Below are positions 32,081-41,225 of a stretch of DNA of 64,000 nucleotides, piece by piece. Position 1 is the first letter of the stretch. The number at the start of each line of letters is the position of its first letter. Made by a program: the position numbers and the translations under genes. Under the pieces are notes generated by a model that was given only the letters and a program-made list of their open reading frames with translations, had not been told where the DNA came from and ran no database searches. Origin of the DNA: Prochlorococcus sp. AG-436-C13 (GTDB lineage: Bacteria; Cyanobacteriota; Cyanobacteriia; PCC-6307; Cyanobiaceae). The stretch spans positions 1 to 64,000 of the forward strand of contig QCPC01000001.1 of assembly GCA_003212695.1 (NCBI GenBank). Direction: 5' to 3'.

Positions 32081-32403
32081 TTGCTAAAAAAAGACGAAAA
32101 GAAGGCTATTACAAGGCTTGCATTACTAAGTGTAGGCTGGGGCGTAGGTCTTGATAGATTCTATGAAGGCAGAAACAAAGATGGAATACTTTCCTTTCTA
32201 TTCTTGGATGGACATTGATTTTTGGAAGTCTTCTTTATCTATCTCCATGTAATGGATATGACTATAACGAAGGAGTAAAAACCTACTCTGATATGAGTTT
32301 TAAAGCTCTTTCAATTTTTCCTCTTGGGTTTGGTACATACGGAATAATATTAGTTATCCGCAAAGTATTTAAACTTCTTAGATCTTTTGAATCTGCAGAG
32401 TAA
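32081..32403 (+). pseudogene. TM2-type membrane protein gene with frameshift
   Basis: From a TTG, the first frame reads LKKDEKKAITRLALLSVGWG, then V-G-L-D-R-F-Y-E-G-R-N-K-D-G-I-L-S-F-L-F, typical of a TM2 domain (GxDRFYxG), and stops at 32216-32218. The -1 frame continues seamlessly with LGWTLIFGSLLYLSPCNGY and a further span to 32403. One lost base near 32203-32210 explains both halves. Unlike the hli case, no canonical slippery heptamer lies at the switch. A sequencing error must be excluded before it is called a pseudogene. Confidence 0.7.
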
Positions 32404-32512
32404 AAAAGCAAATAATAGTAATCTTTTGATTTTCAAGCTCAACAAAGATTATTAGCTTATTTTTTAGGTTATATTTAACTATTAATCTAATTAAATATAA
32501 ATTAGGAGAGAT

Positions 32513-34429
32513 TTGGCTCTAATTAGTCTCAAAGATGCCTCAAAAGATTTTGGAGTCAGGACTCTATTTAAAAATTTAGACATCTATATAAATAAAAACG
32601 AGAGACTTGGCCTAATTGGTTCAAATGGTTCTGGCAAATCAACGTTACTAAAAGTCATTGCTGGTATTGAGCCGCTCGAAACAGGAATAAGGATTTGCTC
32701 TCCAATTATTCGTATATCTATAGTTGGACAAGAAAATACTTTAAACAAAAACAAAACAGTTTTAGAAGAGGTTCTTAAAGGATGTGGTGACAAAAGAGAC
32801 CTCTTAATTCGTTTTAAGACCCTTAGTAAAAAGGTTGCTGAAAATCCCCAAGACGAAAGTCTACTAGAAGCTCTTGGACGCTTAAGTCAATCAATGGACA
32901 ATAAAGGTGCATGGAATATTGAGCAAAAATGCGAAGAAGTCCTAAGAAAACTTGGGATAGAAGACGTTAACAAAAAGGTTGAAGAGTTATCAGGTGGTTA
33001 TCAAAAAAGAGTCGCTTTAGCCTCTGCTTTAGTGTCAATCCCTGATGTTTTACTCCTTGACGAGCCCACTAATCATCTAGATGCTTCTGCAGTTCAATGG
33101 TTGCAAGGGTGGCTTAAAAAGTATAAAGGTTCATTAGTTCTTATAACTCACGATAGATACTTCCTCGACAAAGTTACTACGAAAATGATCGAAATTGACC
33201 GTGGGAAAACTTCTACTTATAAAGGAAACTATAGTGAATATCTTAATCAAAAGACAGCCCAAAAAGGTTCAGAAGAATCATCTTACAATAAATTTCGAAG
33301 TATCTTAAGAAAAGAATTGAGCTGGTTGAGGCAAGGTCCAAAAGCAAGAAGTAGTAAACAAAAGGCTAGAATTCAAAGAATAGAAAAGATGAAATCAAAG
33401 GGAGTAATTAGAGGAGAAGACAGACTAGAGATTAATTCCTTAACCAGAAGGATTGGGAAAAAAGCAATTGAAATAGAGCACCTATGCTTAACAACCAATG
33501 AACTTAATAATAGCAAGGAAATATTAAGTGACTTCACATATAGTTTCAGTCCTCAGGACAGAGTAGGAATTATTGGGCCCAATGGGAGTGGTAAATCTAG
33601 CCTTTTAGATGCTATTGCAGGCATTAAAAAACCACTTAGTGGGAAAATCGAATTAGGGCAGACTGTTCATATTGGCTACTTAGATCAGCACACAGATGAG
33701 TTAAGCGAAGTTAAGTATCTAGAAAAAAAAGTTATAGACTTTATTGAAGAGGCTGGAGGAGAAAAAGAAACCAATAAAAAGCAATTTAATACTTCTAAAT
33801 TACTTGAAAGTTTTCTTTTTACACCATCAGAACAGCACAGTAAAATATCAAAACTCTCAGGAGGTGAAAAAAGAAGACTAACTCTTTGCAAAATACTTAT
33901 TCAATCTCCAAATATATTGCTATTAGATGAACCTACAAACGATTTAGATATAAGTACATTAAGTGTTCTTGAAGATTTTATTGAAAATTTTAAAGGTTGT
34001 GTAATTGTAGTTTCACATGATCGTTATTTTCTTGATCGAACAGTAGATAGAATTTTTGAATTTGATTGTAATAAATTAATAAGGTATGAAGGTAACTACA
34101 CTTCTTATCTGGAACAAAAGAAAGTTGATCTTAGAAATAAAAAAAATATTCCTCTAGAAAAAAATAAAACTCTAACCTCCTACAAATATTCAGAATCAGA
34201 CTCAAAAGATAGTCCAAGAAAGATAAGTTTCAAAGATCAGCGAGAGATAGTAGCTTTAGAAGAAAGAATAATAGAATTAGAAATACAGAAAAAAAATATT
34301 GAAAGCAATCTATCAACTAGTAAATCTGGCAAAGATATTAATAAATTAAGTATAAACTTAGCTGAAATAGCTCAGCAGATTCAGGATTCGGAGGAAAGAT
34401 GGCTAGTTCTTAATGAACTCAATTTTTAA
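32513..34429 (+). CDS. ABC-F ATPase (Uup-like)
   Basis: Two ABC domains on one chain without membrane segments: Walker A GSNGSGKST (about 37-45) with signature LSGGYQKR, and second Walker A GPNGSGKSS with signature LSGGEKRR, plus an inter-domain linker rich in R/K (RQGPKARSSKQKARIQR) and a C-terminal coiled coil (about 575-638). This is the layout of ABC-F proteins that act on ribosomes or on DNA repair (Uup). TTG start gives LISLKDASKDFG. 638 residues is normal. A promoter must lie in the preceding 110 bp. Confidence 0.93.
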   Translation: MALISLKDASKDFGVRTLFKNLDIYINKNERLGLIGSNGSGKSTLLKVIAGIEPLETGIRICSPIIRISIVGQENTLNKNKTVLEEVLKGCGDKRDLLIRFKTLSKKVAENPQDESLLEALGRLSQSMDNKGAWNIEQKCEEVLRKLGIEDVNKKVEELSGGYQKRVALASALVSIPDVLLLDEPTNHLDASAVQWLQGWLKKYKGSLVLITHDRYFLDKVTTKMIEIDRGKTSTYKGNYSEYLNQKTAQKGSEESSYNKFRSILRKELSWLRQGPKARSSKQKARIQRIEKMKSKGVIRGEDRLEINSLTRRIGKKAIEIEHLCLTTNELNNSKEILSDFTYSFSPQDRVGIIGPNGSGKSSLLDAIAGIKKPLSGKIELGQTVHIGYLDQHTDELSEVKYLEKKVIDFIEEAGGEKETNKKQFNTSKLLESFLFTPSEQHSKISKLSGGEKRRLTLCKILIQSPNILLLDEPTNDLDISTLSVLEDFIENFKGCVIVVSHDRYFLDRTVDRIFEFDCNKLIRYEGNYTSYLEQKKVDLRNKKNIPLEKNKTLTSYKYSESDSKDSPRKISFKDQREIVALEERIIELEIQKKNIESNLSTSKSGKDINKLSINLAEIAQQIQDSEERWLVLNELNF

Positions 34430-34434
34430 AGAAA

Positions 34435-34728
34435 TTATCTTCGATTTCTTCCACCATTGTCTTGGCGTCTTCCATCTCTTGAGTCTCTGCGAGGCTCTGC
34501 CTTGTTTACTCTGATATTTCTGCCCATCCATTCAACATCCTGAAGATCATCAATAGCTTTTTGCTCGTCAGCTTGATTAGCCATTTCAACAAAAGCAAAT
34601 CCACGTTTCCTACCTGTTTCACGATCAAGTGGAATTTTGCAGTCTTTAACCTCTCCATAACTGCTAAAAACTCCAACAATATCCTCCTGTTCAGCATCAA
34701 AAGAAAGATTTCCAATAAAAATTGTCAT
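34435..34728 (-). CDS. RRM-domain RNA-binding protein (Rbp)
   Basis: 97 residues: one RRM with RNP2 IFIGNL (residues 3-8) and RNP1 RGFAFVEM (about 43-50), then an Arg/Asp/Gly-rich tail (RRDSRDGRRQDNGGRNRR). This is the cyanobacterial Rbp type, whose members bind mRNA and are often induced by cold or light. Convergent with the ABC-F gene, 5 bp between stops. Confidence 0.95.
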   Translation of the reverse strand: MTIFIGNLSFDAEQEDIVGVFSSYGEVKDCKIPLDRETGRKRGFAFVEMANQADEQKAIDDLQDVEWMGRNIRVNKAEPRRDSRDGRRQDNGGRNRR

Positions 34729-34957
34729 ACAAAAAGGACCTAGAAGAAATTAATAAAAAAATGGTCCTAAAGGAAAGTCTCTATTACTAAAGCTTTAAGG
34801 CTTAAGCAAATTTAGATAGCCATTTGGAGCATATATTAATATTCTATTTCAATGAAGCCTGCTATCAAGTGAATAATGAAGAATTTAATCAAAATAATTC
34901 TCAAAAACATTTACTAAGTAGATAAGATCACTATCGTTGGAGAAATGATATTGCTAA

Positions 34958-35389
34958 ATGACAAACCCAGTTGAGTTTGGATCTTTTTATAAACTTCTCC
35001 AAGCAGTAAGGGATGGCAATGAAAAAAAAGGCCAAGAATTGGAGTGGATGTTAGCTGAATATGAACATGCTAAAGATGCTACAAGCGCATATGACGAGCT
35101 TGGACAGATTTTCTGTCATCATGGTGTTATGGAACTATATGAATATACCGGTGTTGAAAATGTTTCTTATATAAATAGCTTAGACAACTCAGTCTGGTCT
35201 TACTTAAAAGTAAGAATGAACAAAGGATTACATCAATACATGGTTCAATCTATGCTCACACATGCTAAAGATCATCAGTTAGCAAAAAAAGTCTCTGACA
35301 AATGGAATGGCAAGATTCAGGAAATAGAAGAAAATATTGAGGATTTAGCCAATTATGTGGCCGAAGGGATAGTAGAATTGATTATTTAA
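34958..35389 (+). CDS. Conserved hypothetical, helical
   Basis: 143 residues, soluble, mostly helical, acidic: FYKLLQAVRDGNEKKGQELEWML, a central IFCHHGVMELYEYTGVENVSY, and a C-terminal helix (KVSDKWNGKIQEIEENIEDL). Two adjacent histidines after a cysteine (CHH) could bind a metal. Not recognised. ATG start. Confidence 0.65.
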   Translation: MTNPVEFGSFYKLLQAVRDGNEKKGQELEWMLAEYEHAKDATSAYDELGQIFCHHGVMELYEYTGVENVSYINSLDNSVWSYLKVRMNKGLHQYMVQSMLTHAKDHQLAKKVSDKWNGKIQEIEENIEDLANYVAEGIVELII

Positions 35390-35689
35390 CTATAACAATA
35401 ATAAATTTTCCTCATATTGGATAACTCTATGGACTAAATAAATTAAAGAAAATTCTGAATATAGAAAATCGAGAATTTCATGTTATGGCCAACTAATTTT
35501 AAACTGAGCAAGGATTTATTTAATATCTATTAATCTCTATAAGATTAAGCGGCCTAATCTAAGTTGATTCCTAGTGCTTATAACAAGTCTCAAGAAAAAA
35601 GCAACTGCTTAAGAAGGATGTCATTGATTTAAGCAAATTAGTAGCAATTTATATATTCATTAGGTAGCTTGAATTAGCTTAATAAAAAC
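35390..35689. other. 300-bp AT-rich spacer
   Basis: No ORF, hairpin or repeat seen; it presumably carries the promoter of the next gene. Confidence 0.4.
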
Positions 35690-35884
35690 ATGCAAGAAGT
35701 TAATTCAGCACTTGAATCATTATCGCTTGCTGTTATTCATGTTTTGGATAGATCAAAGCATTTAAAGGGCAAGGATCAATATGCTCTAATAAATGAATTT
35801 GCCGAATGGATTGTCGATCTACCAAGCTATGAGGATGTTATAGCTTTCCCAGATATGACTATTAATAGAGATCATGAGGAATGA
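35690..35884 (+). CDS. Small protein of the EF-x-EWIV family, copy 2
   Basis: 64 residues. Core D-Q-Y-A-L-I-N-E-F-A-E-W-I-V-D, preceded by a helix (LSLAVIHVLDRSKHLKG) and followed by a short acidic part with FPDMTI. Same layout as the copies at 23942 and 63363 (TIPDL and KVPNS in the matching place). Function unknown. Confidence 0.7.
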   Translation: MQEVNSALESLSLAVIHVLDRSKHLKGKDQYALINEFAEWIVDLPSYEDVIAFPDMTINRDHEE

Positions 35885-35933
35885 CTCTTAGCAAAACTAT
35901 ATCTTGACTAAACAATCTTGATTAAATATATAA

Positions 35934-36572
35934 ATGGAGTTAATAGCTAGATATAAAAATTCAGGCTTCAAATCTGTAGCAGATGGCATAATAGCTTTTT
36001 TTGATAAGCGTAGTGATTTGCATCAGAAAGGCATAACTTTTGGAGACAATTTATCTAAACCTGAATTGCAGTCTAAGATTTCTACCGATATCAGCCTTGT
36101 AGCTATTGACCGTTCTGCCCCAGAAGCATATGCACTGTCTCAAATAATACTTCGTGGTGTTAATGCAGCTCTCAATCATTACCTCAAGACACGTTCTATT
36201 TTGAAAGAATGCTGCCCTGAAAATGATCTATTTGTAAATCCAATTTTTAACTTGCAAAGATATGCTCCTAAAGAAGGATTCAGGCAATGGCATTGTGATT
36301 GGAGCATTAGCAATGAAGCTACTGAACCAATGCACAGGGTGCTTGCATGGATACTTTATTGCAACGATGTTGAATCCGCCGGAACAGAGTTTCACTGGCA
36401 AAAACACCATGAAGAAGCAGAACACGGAAAGCTTATAATTTTTCCTGCTGGTATTTCACATATTCATAGAGGTCGCATAAGCGATTCTGAGACTAAAACC
36501 ATTGCCACAGGATGGATCAATGCAGGTAAACAAGCTTCCTATCTTTCACGCTTGGCAAAATTTGATAATTAG
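35934..36572 (+). CDS. 2-oxoglutarate/Fe(II)-dependent oxygenase-like protein
   Basis: 212 residues with a double-stranded beta-helix oxygenase pattern: metal motif HxD in RQWHCDW, distal His in AGISHIHRGRISDSETK, and a following stretch TIATGWI. The N-terminal part (helical, with KSVADGIIAFFDKR) fits the prolyl-hydroxylase-like family. Substrate unknown. ATG start; 50 bp from the preceding gene on the same strand. Confidence 0.78.
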   Translation: MELIARYKNSGFKSVADGIIAFFDKRSDLHQKGITFGDNLSKPELQSKISTDISLVAIDRSAPEAYALSQIILRGVNAALNHYLKTRSILKECCPENDLFVNPIFNLQRYAPKEGFRQWHCDWSISNEATEPMHRVLAWILYCNDVESAGTEFHWQKHHEEAEHGKLIIFPAGISHIHRGRISDSETKTIATGWINAGKQASYLSRLAKFDN

Positions 36573-36713
36573 TTTTTTCTCTTATTTCAATCATAAAAGC
36601 CTAAACTGCTTAATAAATAATTAGAGTTAAGTGCTTAAAGCAAATTATTTAACACAATTATTTTTTATTCTTGTCATTCTATAAGAAATTAAATTTCATT
36701 ATTGCAATAAAAT

Positions 36714-36959
36714 ATGTCCACCCAAGAACTTCTAGAAGATTCTTTGAAAGAACCCGCCATAGGTCAAACATCTAAATTCCATTGGCATGCAACTCCAATT
36801 GGTATAGCGGCCTTATGTAAAAAAGAGATGCCTGATCCTGCCAAAAACTCATATGAGGATGCCCTTAGGGAAGGTCTTGAGGTGGGTCTTGATCTAAGTA
36901 GAGAAGAAAGAGAGTCCCATTATTCAAAAAAAGGTTTAGTAATACTTTTTTATTCCTAG
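36714..36959 (+). CDS. Small soluble protein, unknown
   Basis: 81 residues: MSTQELLEDSLKEPAIGQTS, then KFHWHATPIGIAALCKKEMPDP and an acidic helix (YEDALREGLEVGLDLSREERESHYSK). Contains a HWH triplet. Not recognised, likely a picocyanobacterial type. ATG start. Confidence 0.6.
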   Translation: MSTQELLEDSLKEPAIGQTSKFHWHATPIGIAALCKKEMPDPAKNSYEDALREGLEVGLDLSREERESHYSKKGLVILFYS

Positions 36960-37159
36960 GAGTTAGGAATAATATCCTTCAATATTTATATGTCTTTTAT
37001 ATGTCTCTATTTATATTAATAAAGCCCAATATATAAATATAATTCCTTAAACTTTAAATAAGATCTTACGAAGAAAAAAATAATATAGATATATTTTTGT
37101 TGTTAATTTTCACAAAATACGAATTCTGCAGCCACCATAGTAGAAGTATTTATTTAATA

Positions 37160-38467
37160 ATGAATCTGACAAGCGAAGGAATACGAAAAAGCATAGGGCC
37201 AGGAATCATATTGGCTGGTGCCTGTATTGGAGGTTCACATTTAATGTCCTCAACAACAGCTGGAGCAAAATTTGGCTTTTCATTGGTTGGGTTAATATTA
37301 CTTACGAATTTATTTAAATATCCCTTCCTTCTCGTAGGAACAAGATTCACTGCTGTTACAGGCCTTTCATTATTAGAGGGATTTAAAGCTCGCAACCGAT
37401 TATATTTACCTCTTTATTTAATAGTAAGTTTAATAACAGGTACCTGCACTATTGCCGCCGTTAGCAATCTTACTGGTCTTCTTTTAAGAAATGTACCTAT
37501 TCTAAAAAATTTCCCTCCAATGGATTTGTCAATTGGAGTTTTAGTCATAAGTGGTTTAATTCTATTGCTAGGTCACTATAAAGCGCTGGACCGAATATCA
37601 AAAGCACTTGTAGTTATACTAGCGTTTTTAACAAGCATTGCGTTTATATCGCTGTTAGGTAGCAAATCGCTCAATGCTGTAGATATTAATTTCTTTAATA
37701 GCTCACCAAGTCCTTGGACATTATCTAATTTATCTTTCCTCATTCCTTTAATGGGTTGGATGCCTGGTCCAGTTGAATTATGTGTATGGCCTTCTCTATG
37801 GATGTTCTCAAGATCTAGAGAGGCAAAGTATATTGCAAGCAAAAAGGAAGCCGAGTTTGACTTTAACCTTGGTTATCTCATTACTGTTATAACTGCGATT
37901 CTCTTCTTATCATTAGGTGCATTCACTATGTATCAAAAAGGTGATGGGATGTTGGCCGGCAGCGGACTCTCCTTTGCACAAAATCTTATTCGCCTTTACA
38001 CAGAATCATTAGGTGGTTGGGCTAAATGGATAATTGTTCCAGCATCAATTGCTGCAATGTTTAGCACTACTTTAACCTGCTTAGATGCATATCCTAGAAG
38101 CATATCTGCAGTTCAGGGTCTTTTACAAAATAAAGATAGAGGAATCACATCCTCTGCTGCTGAAAAAAGACGTCTCAGAATATGGATGGTTTTACATATA
38201 TTTGCATCATTGACAGCCCTACTTATTGCAAAATCTGGTGGCATAAGTGTTAAACATTTCGTATTTGGAGCCATGACAGGAAGTTTCTTAACAGCTCCTA
38301 TATTTGCTTGGATGGCTATGGATACTATTAATAGTGATTTAGTCGAAAAAAGATATCAATATGGTATTGTTATGAAATCTTTGTCGTGGATAGGTTTGAT
38401 ATTCCTAGGGGGATTTAGTTTATTATTTATTGCTAATAAATTCTTTGGTTTTGGGGTTATGAATTAA
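37160..38467 (+). CDS. Nramp-related carrier lacking the DPGN metal site
   Basis: 435 residues, about 11 spans, with Nramp-family layout. The first span reads GPGIILAGACIGGSHLMSST-T-A-G-A, where manganese/iron Nramp proteins have DPGN; the SHL-ST-AGA pattern characterises a bacterial side branch of the family. In span 6, the canonical MPH is GWMPGPVEL. The metal-coordinating Asp, Asn and His/Met set is therefore incomplete, so the substrate may not be Mn2+ or Fe2+. The ATG at 37160 starts just before span 1; the frame continues 63 nt upstream without family character. Confidence 0.85.
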   Translation: MNLTSEGIRKSIGPGIILAGACIGGSHLMSSTTAGAKFGFSLVGLILLTNLFKYPFLLVGTRFTAVTGLSLLEGFKARNRLYLPLYLIVSLITGTCTIAAVSNLTGLLLRNVPILKNFPPMDLSIGVLVISGLILLLGHYKALDRISKALVVILAFLTSIAFISLLGSKSLNAVDINFFNSSPSPWTLSNLSFLIPLMGWMPGPVELCVWPSLWMFSRSREAKYIASKKEAEFDFNLGYLITVITAILFLSLGAFTMYQKGDGMLAGSGLSFAQNLIRLYTESLGGWAKWIIVPASIAAMFSTTLTCLDAYPRSISAVQGLLQNKDRGITSSAAEKRRLRIWMVLHIFASLTALLIAKSGGISVKHFVFGAMTGSFLTAPIFAWMAMDTINSDLVEKRYQYGIVMKSLSWIGLIFLGGFSLLFIANKFFGFGVMN

Positions 38468-38489
38468 ACACACTATAAAAGCAAATCAA

Positions 38490-38657
38490 TCAATGAGGTA
38501 AGTAAGACCCTTTTGGATATAATTTTGAAATTGCGATATGCTGACTATACTTTTTCTCAACTTGTTCTTTTTTAATTCTATAGTTTAAAAGTATTAGATT
38601 ATGAGCAATCCAAAGGACAAAGCATAAAACAAAAATCGGATTTATTGGGTGTACCAA
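38490..38657 (-). CDS. 55-residue single-span protein, unknown
   Basis: Short ORF with TTG start: VHPINPIFVLCFVLWIAHN, then a charged tail (YRIKKEQVEKKYSQH, LYPKGSYLPH). One span, positive tail. Not recognised; no ATG in frame, so moderate support only. Confidence 0.45.
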   Translation of the reverse strand: MVHPINPIFVLCFVLWIAHNLILLNYRIKKEQVEKKYSQHIAISKLYPKGSYLPH

Positions 38658-38727
38658 TTCATTCGTAAATTTCTACTTTACAACCTGGCAACATTTCTTC
38701 TACTTGTCATAAGTATTTAAGCTTAAA

Positions 38728-39066
38728 TCAACCAAAAGTTCTCCCATTCCAACCCCAGGAATTTGCAGATACATCCTCAAAACCTATATATATTCTTTGG
38801 CTAGGTATAGCAGTAGCTTTTTCAATTAACTTACAAAATGCCGCGGTCATTTTAGACGAATCAATTGAACCAATTGACTTTATTTCGACATAACAACATG
38901 GTTCTGTAGTTCCTGCAAATGTCATAGGTACTTTTGTTTGCAATAAGGTCATTACAAATTGTTCTGGTTTACCTGTAAGCACAGATAATTCATTCGAAAG
39001 TTTTTGAAGCAGTAACTCAGGCCTTTCTAAATTAGAAATAGATGTTTTGACATTAATTAACGGCAT
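38728..39066 (-). CDS. Macrophage migration inhibitory factor/tautomerase homologue
   Basis: 112 residues aligning end to end with MIF: MPLINVKTSIS with the catalytic Pro1 after methionine removal, TGKPEQFVMTLL (the strand and loop bearing residue Lys32 of MIF), and a C-terminus ending NSWGWNGRTFG, like the human NNSTFA tail. Bacterial members act as small trimeric keto-enol tautomerases; the physiological substrate is unknown. MIF homologues are known from some Prochlorococcus. Neighbouring genes are other accessory enzymes. Confidence 0.93.
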   Translation of the reverse strand: MPLINVKTSISNLERPELLLQKLSNELSVLTGKPEQFVMTLLQTKVPMTFAGTTEPCCYVEIKSIGSIDSSKMTAAFCKLIEKATAIPSQRIYIGFEDVSANSWGWNGRTFG

Positions 39067-39173
39067 ATGCTTTAAAAGGAGAGAAGAAATGTAGCCATCA
39101 ATTTATTTCTATCCCTTTTAAAAGTCAACGCCACATAATATTCAAATAAATAAAAATTTATCCATGATTTAAA

Positions 39174-39839
39174 TTATTCACCTAGCCTTCTCAACAAATT
39201 ATTATAAGCCTGAAAAACAAGATCAAGTTGTGGGGATTGCCCATATTCTGCAAGCATTCCCATAGCACCTGCATTTAGTCCAAACAAGGTATTTCTGTCT
39301 TCATTACTAGCTATATAACTTTGGATCCATCCTACACAAACTAATCTTTGTCCTTTAGTTACTTTCTTGACTGAATGCAAACTTGTGCTTGGATAAAAAA
39401 CTGCTTCTCCTTCAGAAAGTTTTATTTCCTTTTCTTCCTGAGTAGTTTGAATACAAAGTTCTCCTCCTTCATATGAGCTTTTATCACTCAAAAACAATGT
39501 AAAAGAAATATCACTTCTACCTGACTTCATAAAAGCATTGTCTACATGCATTCCATAACCCTGGGAAAATTCAGATTTTGAGAACATTACTCCATGTATT
39601 TTTTTTGGAAGGCAATAGCCATTGATAAGATTATTTGATTTGATTTGACTAGTTACGTTGGTACTACATTCAACATATGTGGTTGAATCTTTTTTCAACT
39701 GTAAGTTGTTTTTTACTTTAGATGCCTGATAGCCAGCAGTTTTCTTGCCATCTTCCCAATCTTCACTATTACTAAGAAGCTTATTCCTAAGCAAACTTAC
39801 CTCTTCTTTATCAAAGACTTCGTGAATCAAATGATCCAT
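39174..39839 (-). CDS. PKHD-type hydroxylase (PiuC/YbiX-like)
   Basis: 221 residues of the Fe(II)/2-oxoglutarate PKHD family often linked to iron uptake. The HxD metal motif is in YGMHVDNAF, the distal His in SLHSVKKVTKGQRL, and the 2-oxoglutarate-binding Arg in that same stretch. The N-terminus (VFDKEEVSLLRNKL) and the ...DWEDGKKTAGYQA motif match PiuC. Substrate unknown. No TonB receptor or siderophore gene accompanies it here. Confidence 0.92.
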   Translation of the reverse strand: MDHLIHEVFDKEEVSLLRNKLLSNSEDWEDGKKTAGYQASKVKNNLQLKKDSTTYVECSTNVTSQIKSNNLINGYCLPKKIHGVMFSKSEFSQGYGMHVDNAFMKSGRSDISFTLFLSDKSSYEGGELCIQTTQEEKEIKLSEGEAVFYPSTSLHSVKKVTKGQRLVCVGWIQSYIASNEDRNTLFGLNAGAMGMLAEYGQSPQLDLVFQAYNNLLRRLGE

Positions 39840-39936
39840 CTTGGCATCAAAATAATCTCATTTTTTTTCAACTTAGCCATATTTATAATAAAAGAACTAA
39901 GAAGTGTCTATTCCTACAATAATATTTTAGATCAAC

Positions 39937-41061
39937 TTAGACTGATGATAATTTCTGCCTCTTGTTGTCCCAGAGAATATATTTGAAACATCTATGAATA
40001 TCTCTAATCCTCAAATATTTTGCTCCAATAAGAAGGTGTTTATTTTTGTTGTGACAAGCACGTAATTGATAGTTTGGGATACGGTCACAAAGGTGATGAA
40101 TGCTGTGAAATGAAATATCCGCAAAGAACCAATTCAACACTCTAGGGATATCTAAATTACTACTTCCTTCAACAGCTCCTTGCAAAGAGCTCCATTCCTC
40201 TGTTCTGCTCGCGTAAGATCCTTCAAAGTTGTGTTGTACAAAAAATATACATATAAATATGGCTGCCGAAGCGGTCATGATAATTGAGTAACAAGTCCAA
40301 AAAAGGCCAAGTCCAAGCCATTTACTCATAAACAGCCAACTTATTAAGACAACCAAATTATTAGCCGTAAGATCTAATAGCTCTCCAAAAGAGTCACCAT
40401 AACCTGAATGATGAGATCTAAATTTGATAGAAATTGAAAAAATATTGTCAAAATCTTTTGTCTTTAATCTAAAAAAGAACTCACTACATATAGAGCATAT
40501 GTAATGAGTTATAGAATGAATCAATGTCAACCTAGGCTTTATGACTAAATAAAAGAAGCCACCTGGGAATAGCATTAGCCAGTGACGACTTATTGAATAA
40601 AGCAATTTGTTAATTTTAGGCAAAGCATGATATTCCTCAACCGTAATCACATCAATAGGTCCTCGGTAAATCTCCCAATCACCATTATGTCTATGATGAA
40701 AAGCATGATCACGAGACCAGGGATATTGAGGTATCGCATTCAGACATCCAAGTAAAAATCCTATGGCTCGATTAAGCCAACGAGAGCGAAACAAAGATCT
40801 ATGACCACAATCATGCATCAAAGAGAAAGCACGTGAAGAAAGTAACGTCAAGCACGCAAGTATTGGGAAAATCTCTAGATACATTAGAGAAATAGAAGTT
40901 GAATTCTTATTAATCAATCCAATTAAGATCCAAAGTCCAACAATAGGAACAACAGTTGTGAGGACTTGCCAAAATGCCCTGGCGTTACTTCTTTTAAGGA
41001 AAGGAGCTAGCGTAAAATCGCTACGCTTAATTGTTTGATTTTCTTTCAAAATTTCAACCAC
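39937..41061 (-). CDS. Membrane fatty-acid desaturase
   Basis: 374 residues with the three histidine boxes of di-iron membrane desaturases: HDCGH, HAFHHRH and HSIHH, and hydrophobic spans between them. The start is GTG (VEILKENQTIKRSDFTLAPF). It overlaps the short upstream ORF by 8 nt (TGGTTGA). This is not the same subfamily as the Delta-12-like enzyme at 43-44 kb: the boxes and lengths differ. Acyl position specificity unknown; modification of another lipid or a carotenoid cannot be excluded. Confidence 0.9.
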   Translation of the reverse strand: MVEILKENQTIKRSDFTLAPFLKRSNARAFWQVLTTVVPIVGLWILIGLINKNSTSISLMYLEIFPILACLTLLSSRAFSLMHDCGHRSLFRSRWLNRAIGFLLGCLNAIPQYPWSRDHAFHHRHNGDWEIYRGPIDVITVEEYHALPKINKLLYSISRHWLMLFPGGFFYLVIKPRLTLIHSITHYICSICSEFFFRLKTKDFDNIFSISIKFRSHHSGYGDSFGELLDLTANNLVVLISWLFMSKWLGLGLFWTCYSIIMTASAAIFICIFFVQHNFEGSYASRTEEWSSLQGAVEGSSNLDIPRVLNWFFADISFHSIHHLCDRIPNYQLRACHNKNKHLLIGAKYLRIRDIHRCFKYILWDNKRQKLSSV

Positions 41062-41167
41062 CTCTAAAGCTAGCGTTACTAGTGCCTTTAAAACTCAAAG
41101 CCCTATAAGCTTTACTTACACTAATAGGACTATCAAGGCATTCAATAATTTTAAGGCAGTACATCAT
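41054..41167 (-). CDS. 37-residue peptide coupled to desaturase, uncertain
   Basis: Short ORF starting with twin methionines: MMYCLKIIECLDSPISVSKA, then YRALSFKGTSNASFRGG. Its stop overlaps the desaturase GTG, and AGAGG in its last codons can serve as the desaturase ribosome-binding site; AGAAGAG precedes its own ATG. These signs favour a translated leader-like ORF. No recognised function. Confidence 0.45.
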   Translation of the reverse strand: MMYCLKIIECLDSPISVSKAYRALSFKGTSNASFRGG

Positions 41168-41225
41168 TCTCTTCTGATTCTTTTTGTATATAATCCAAAA
41201 TACATTTTTTTGTTTAAAACTGAAA

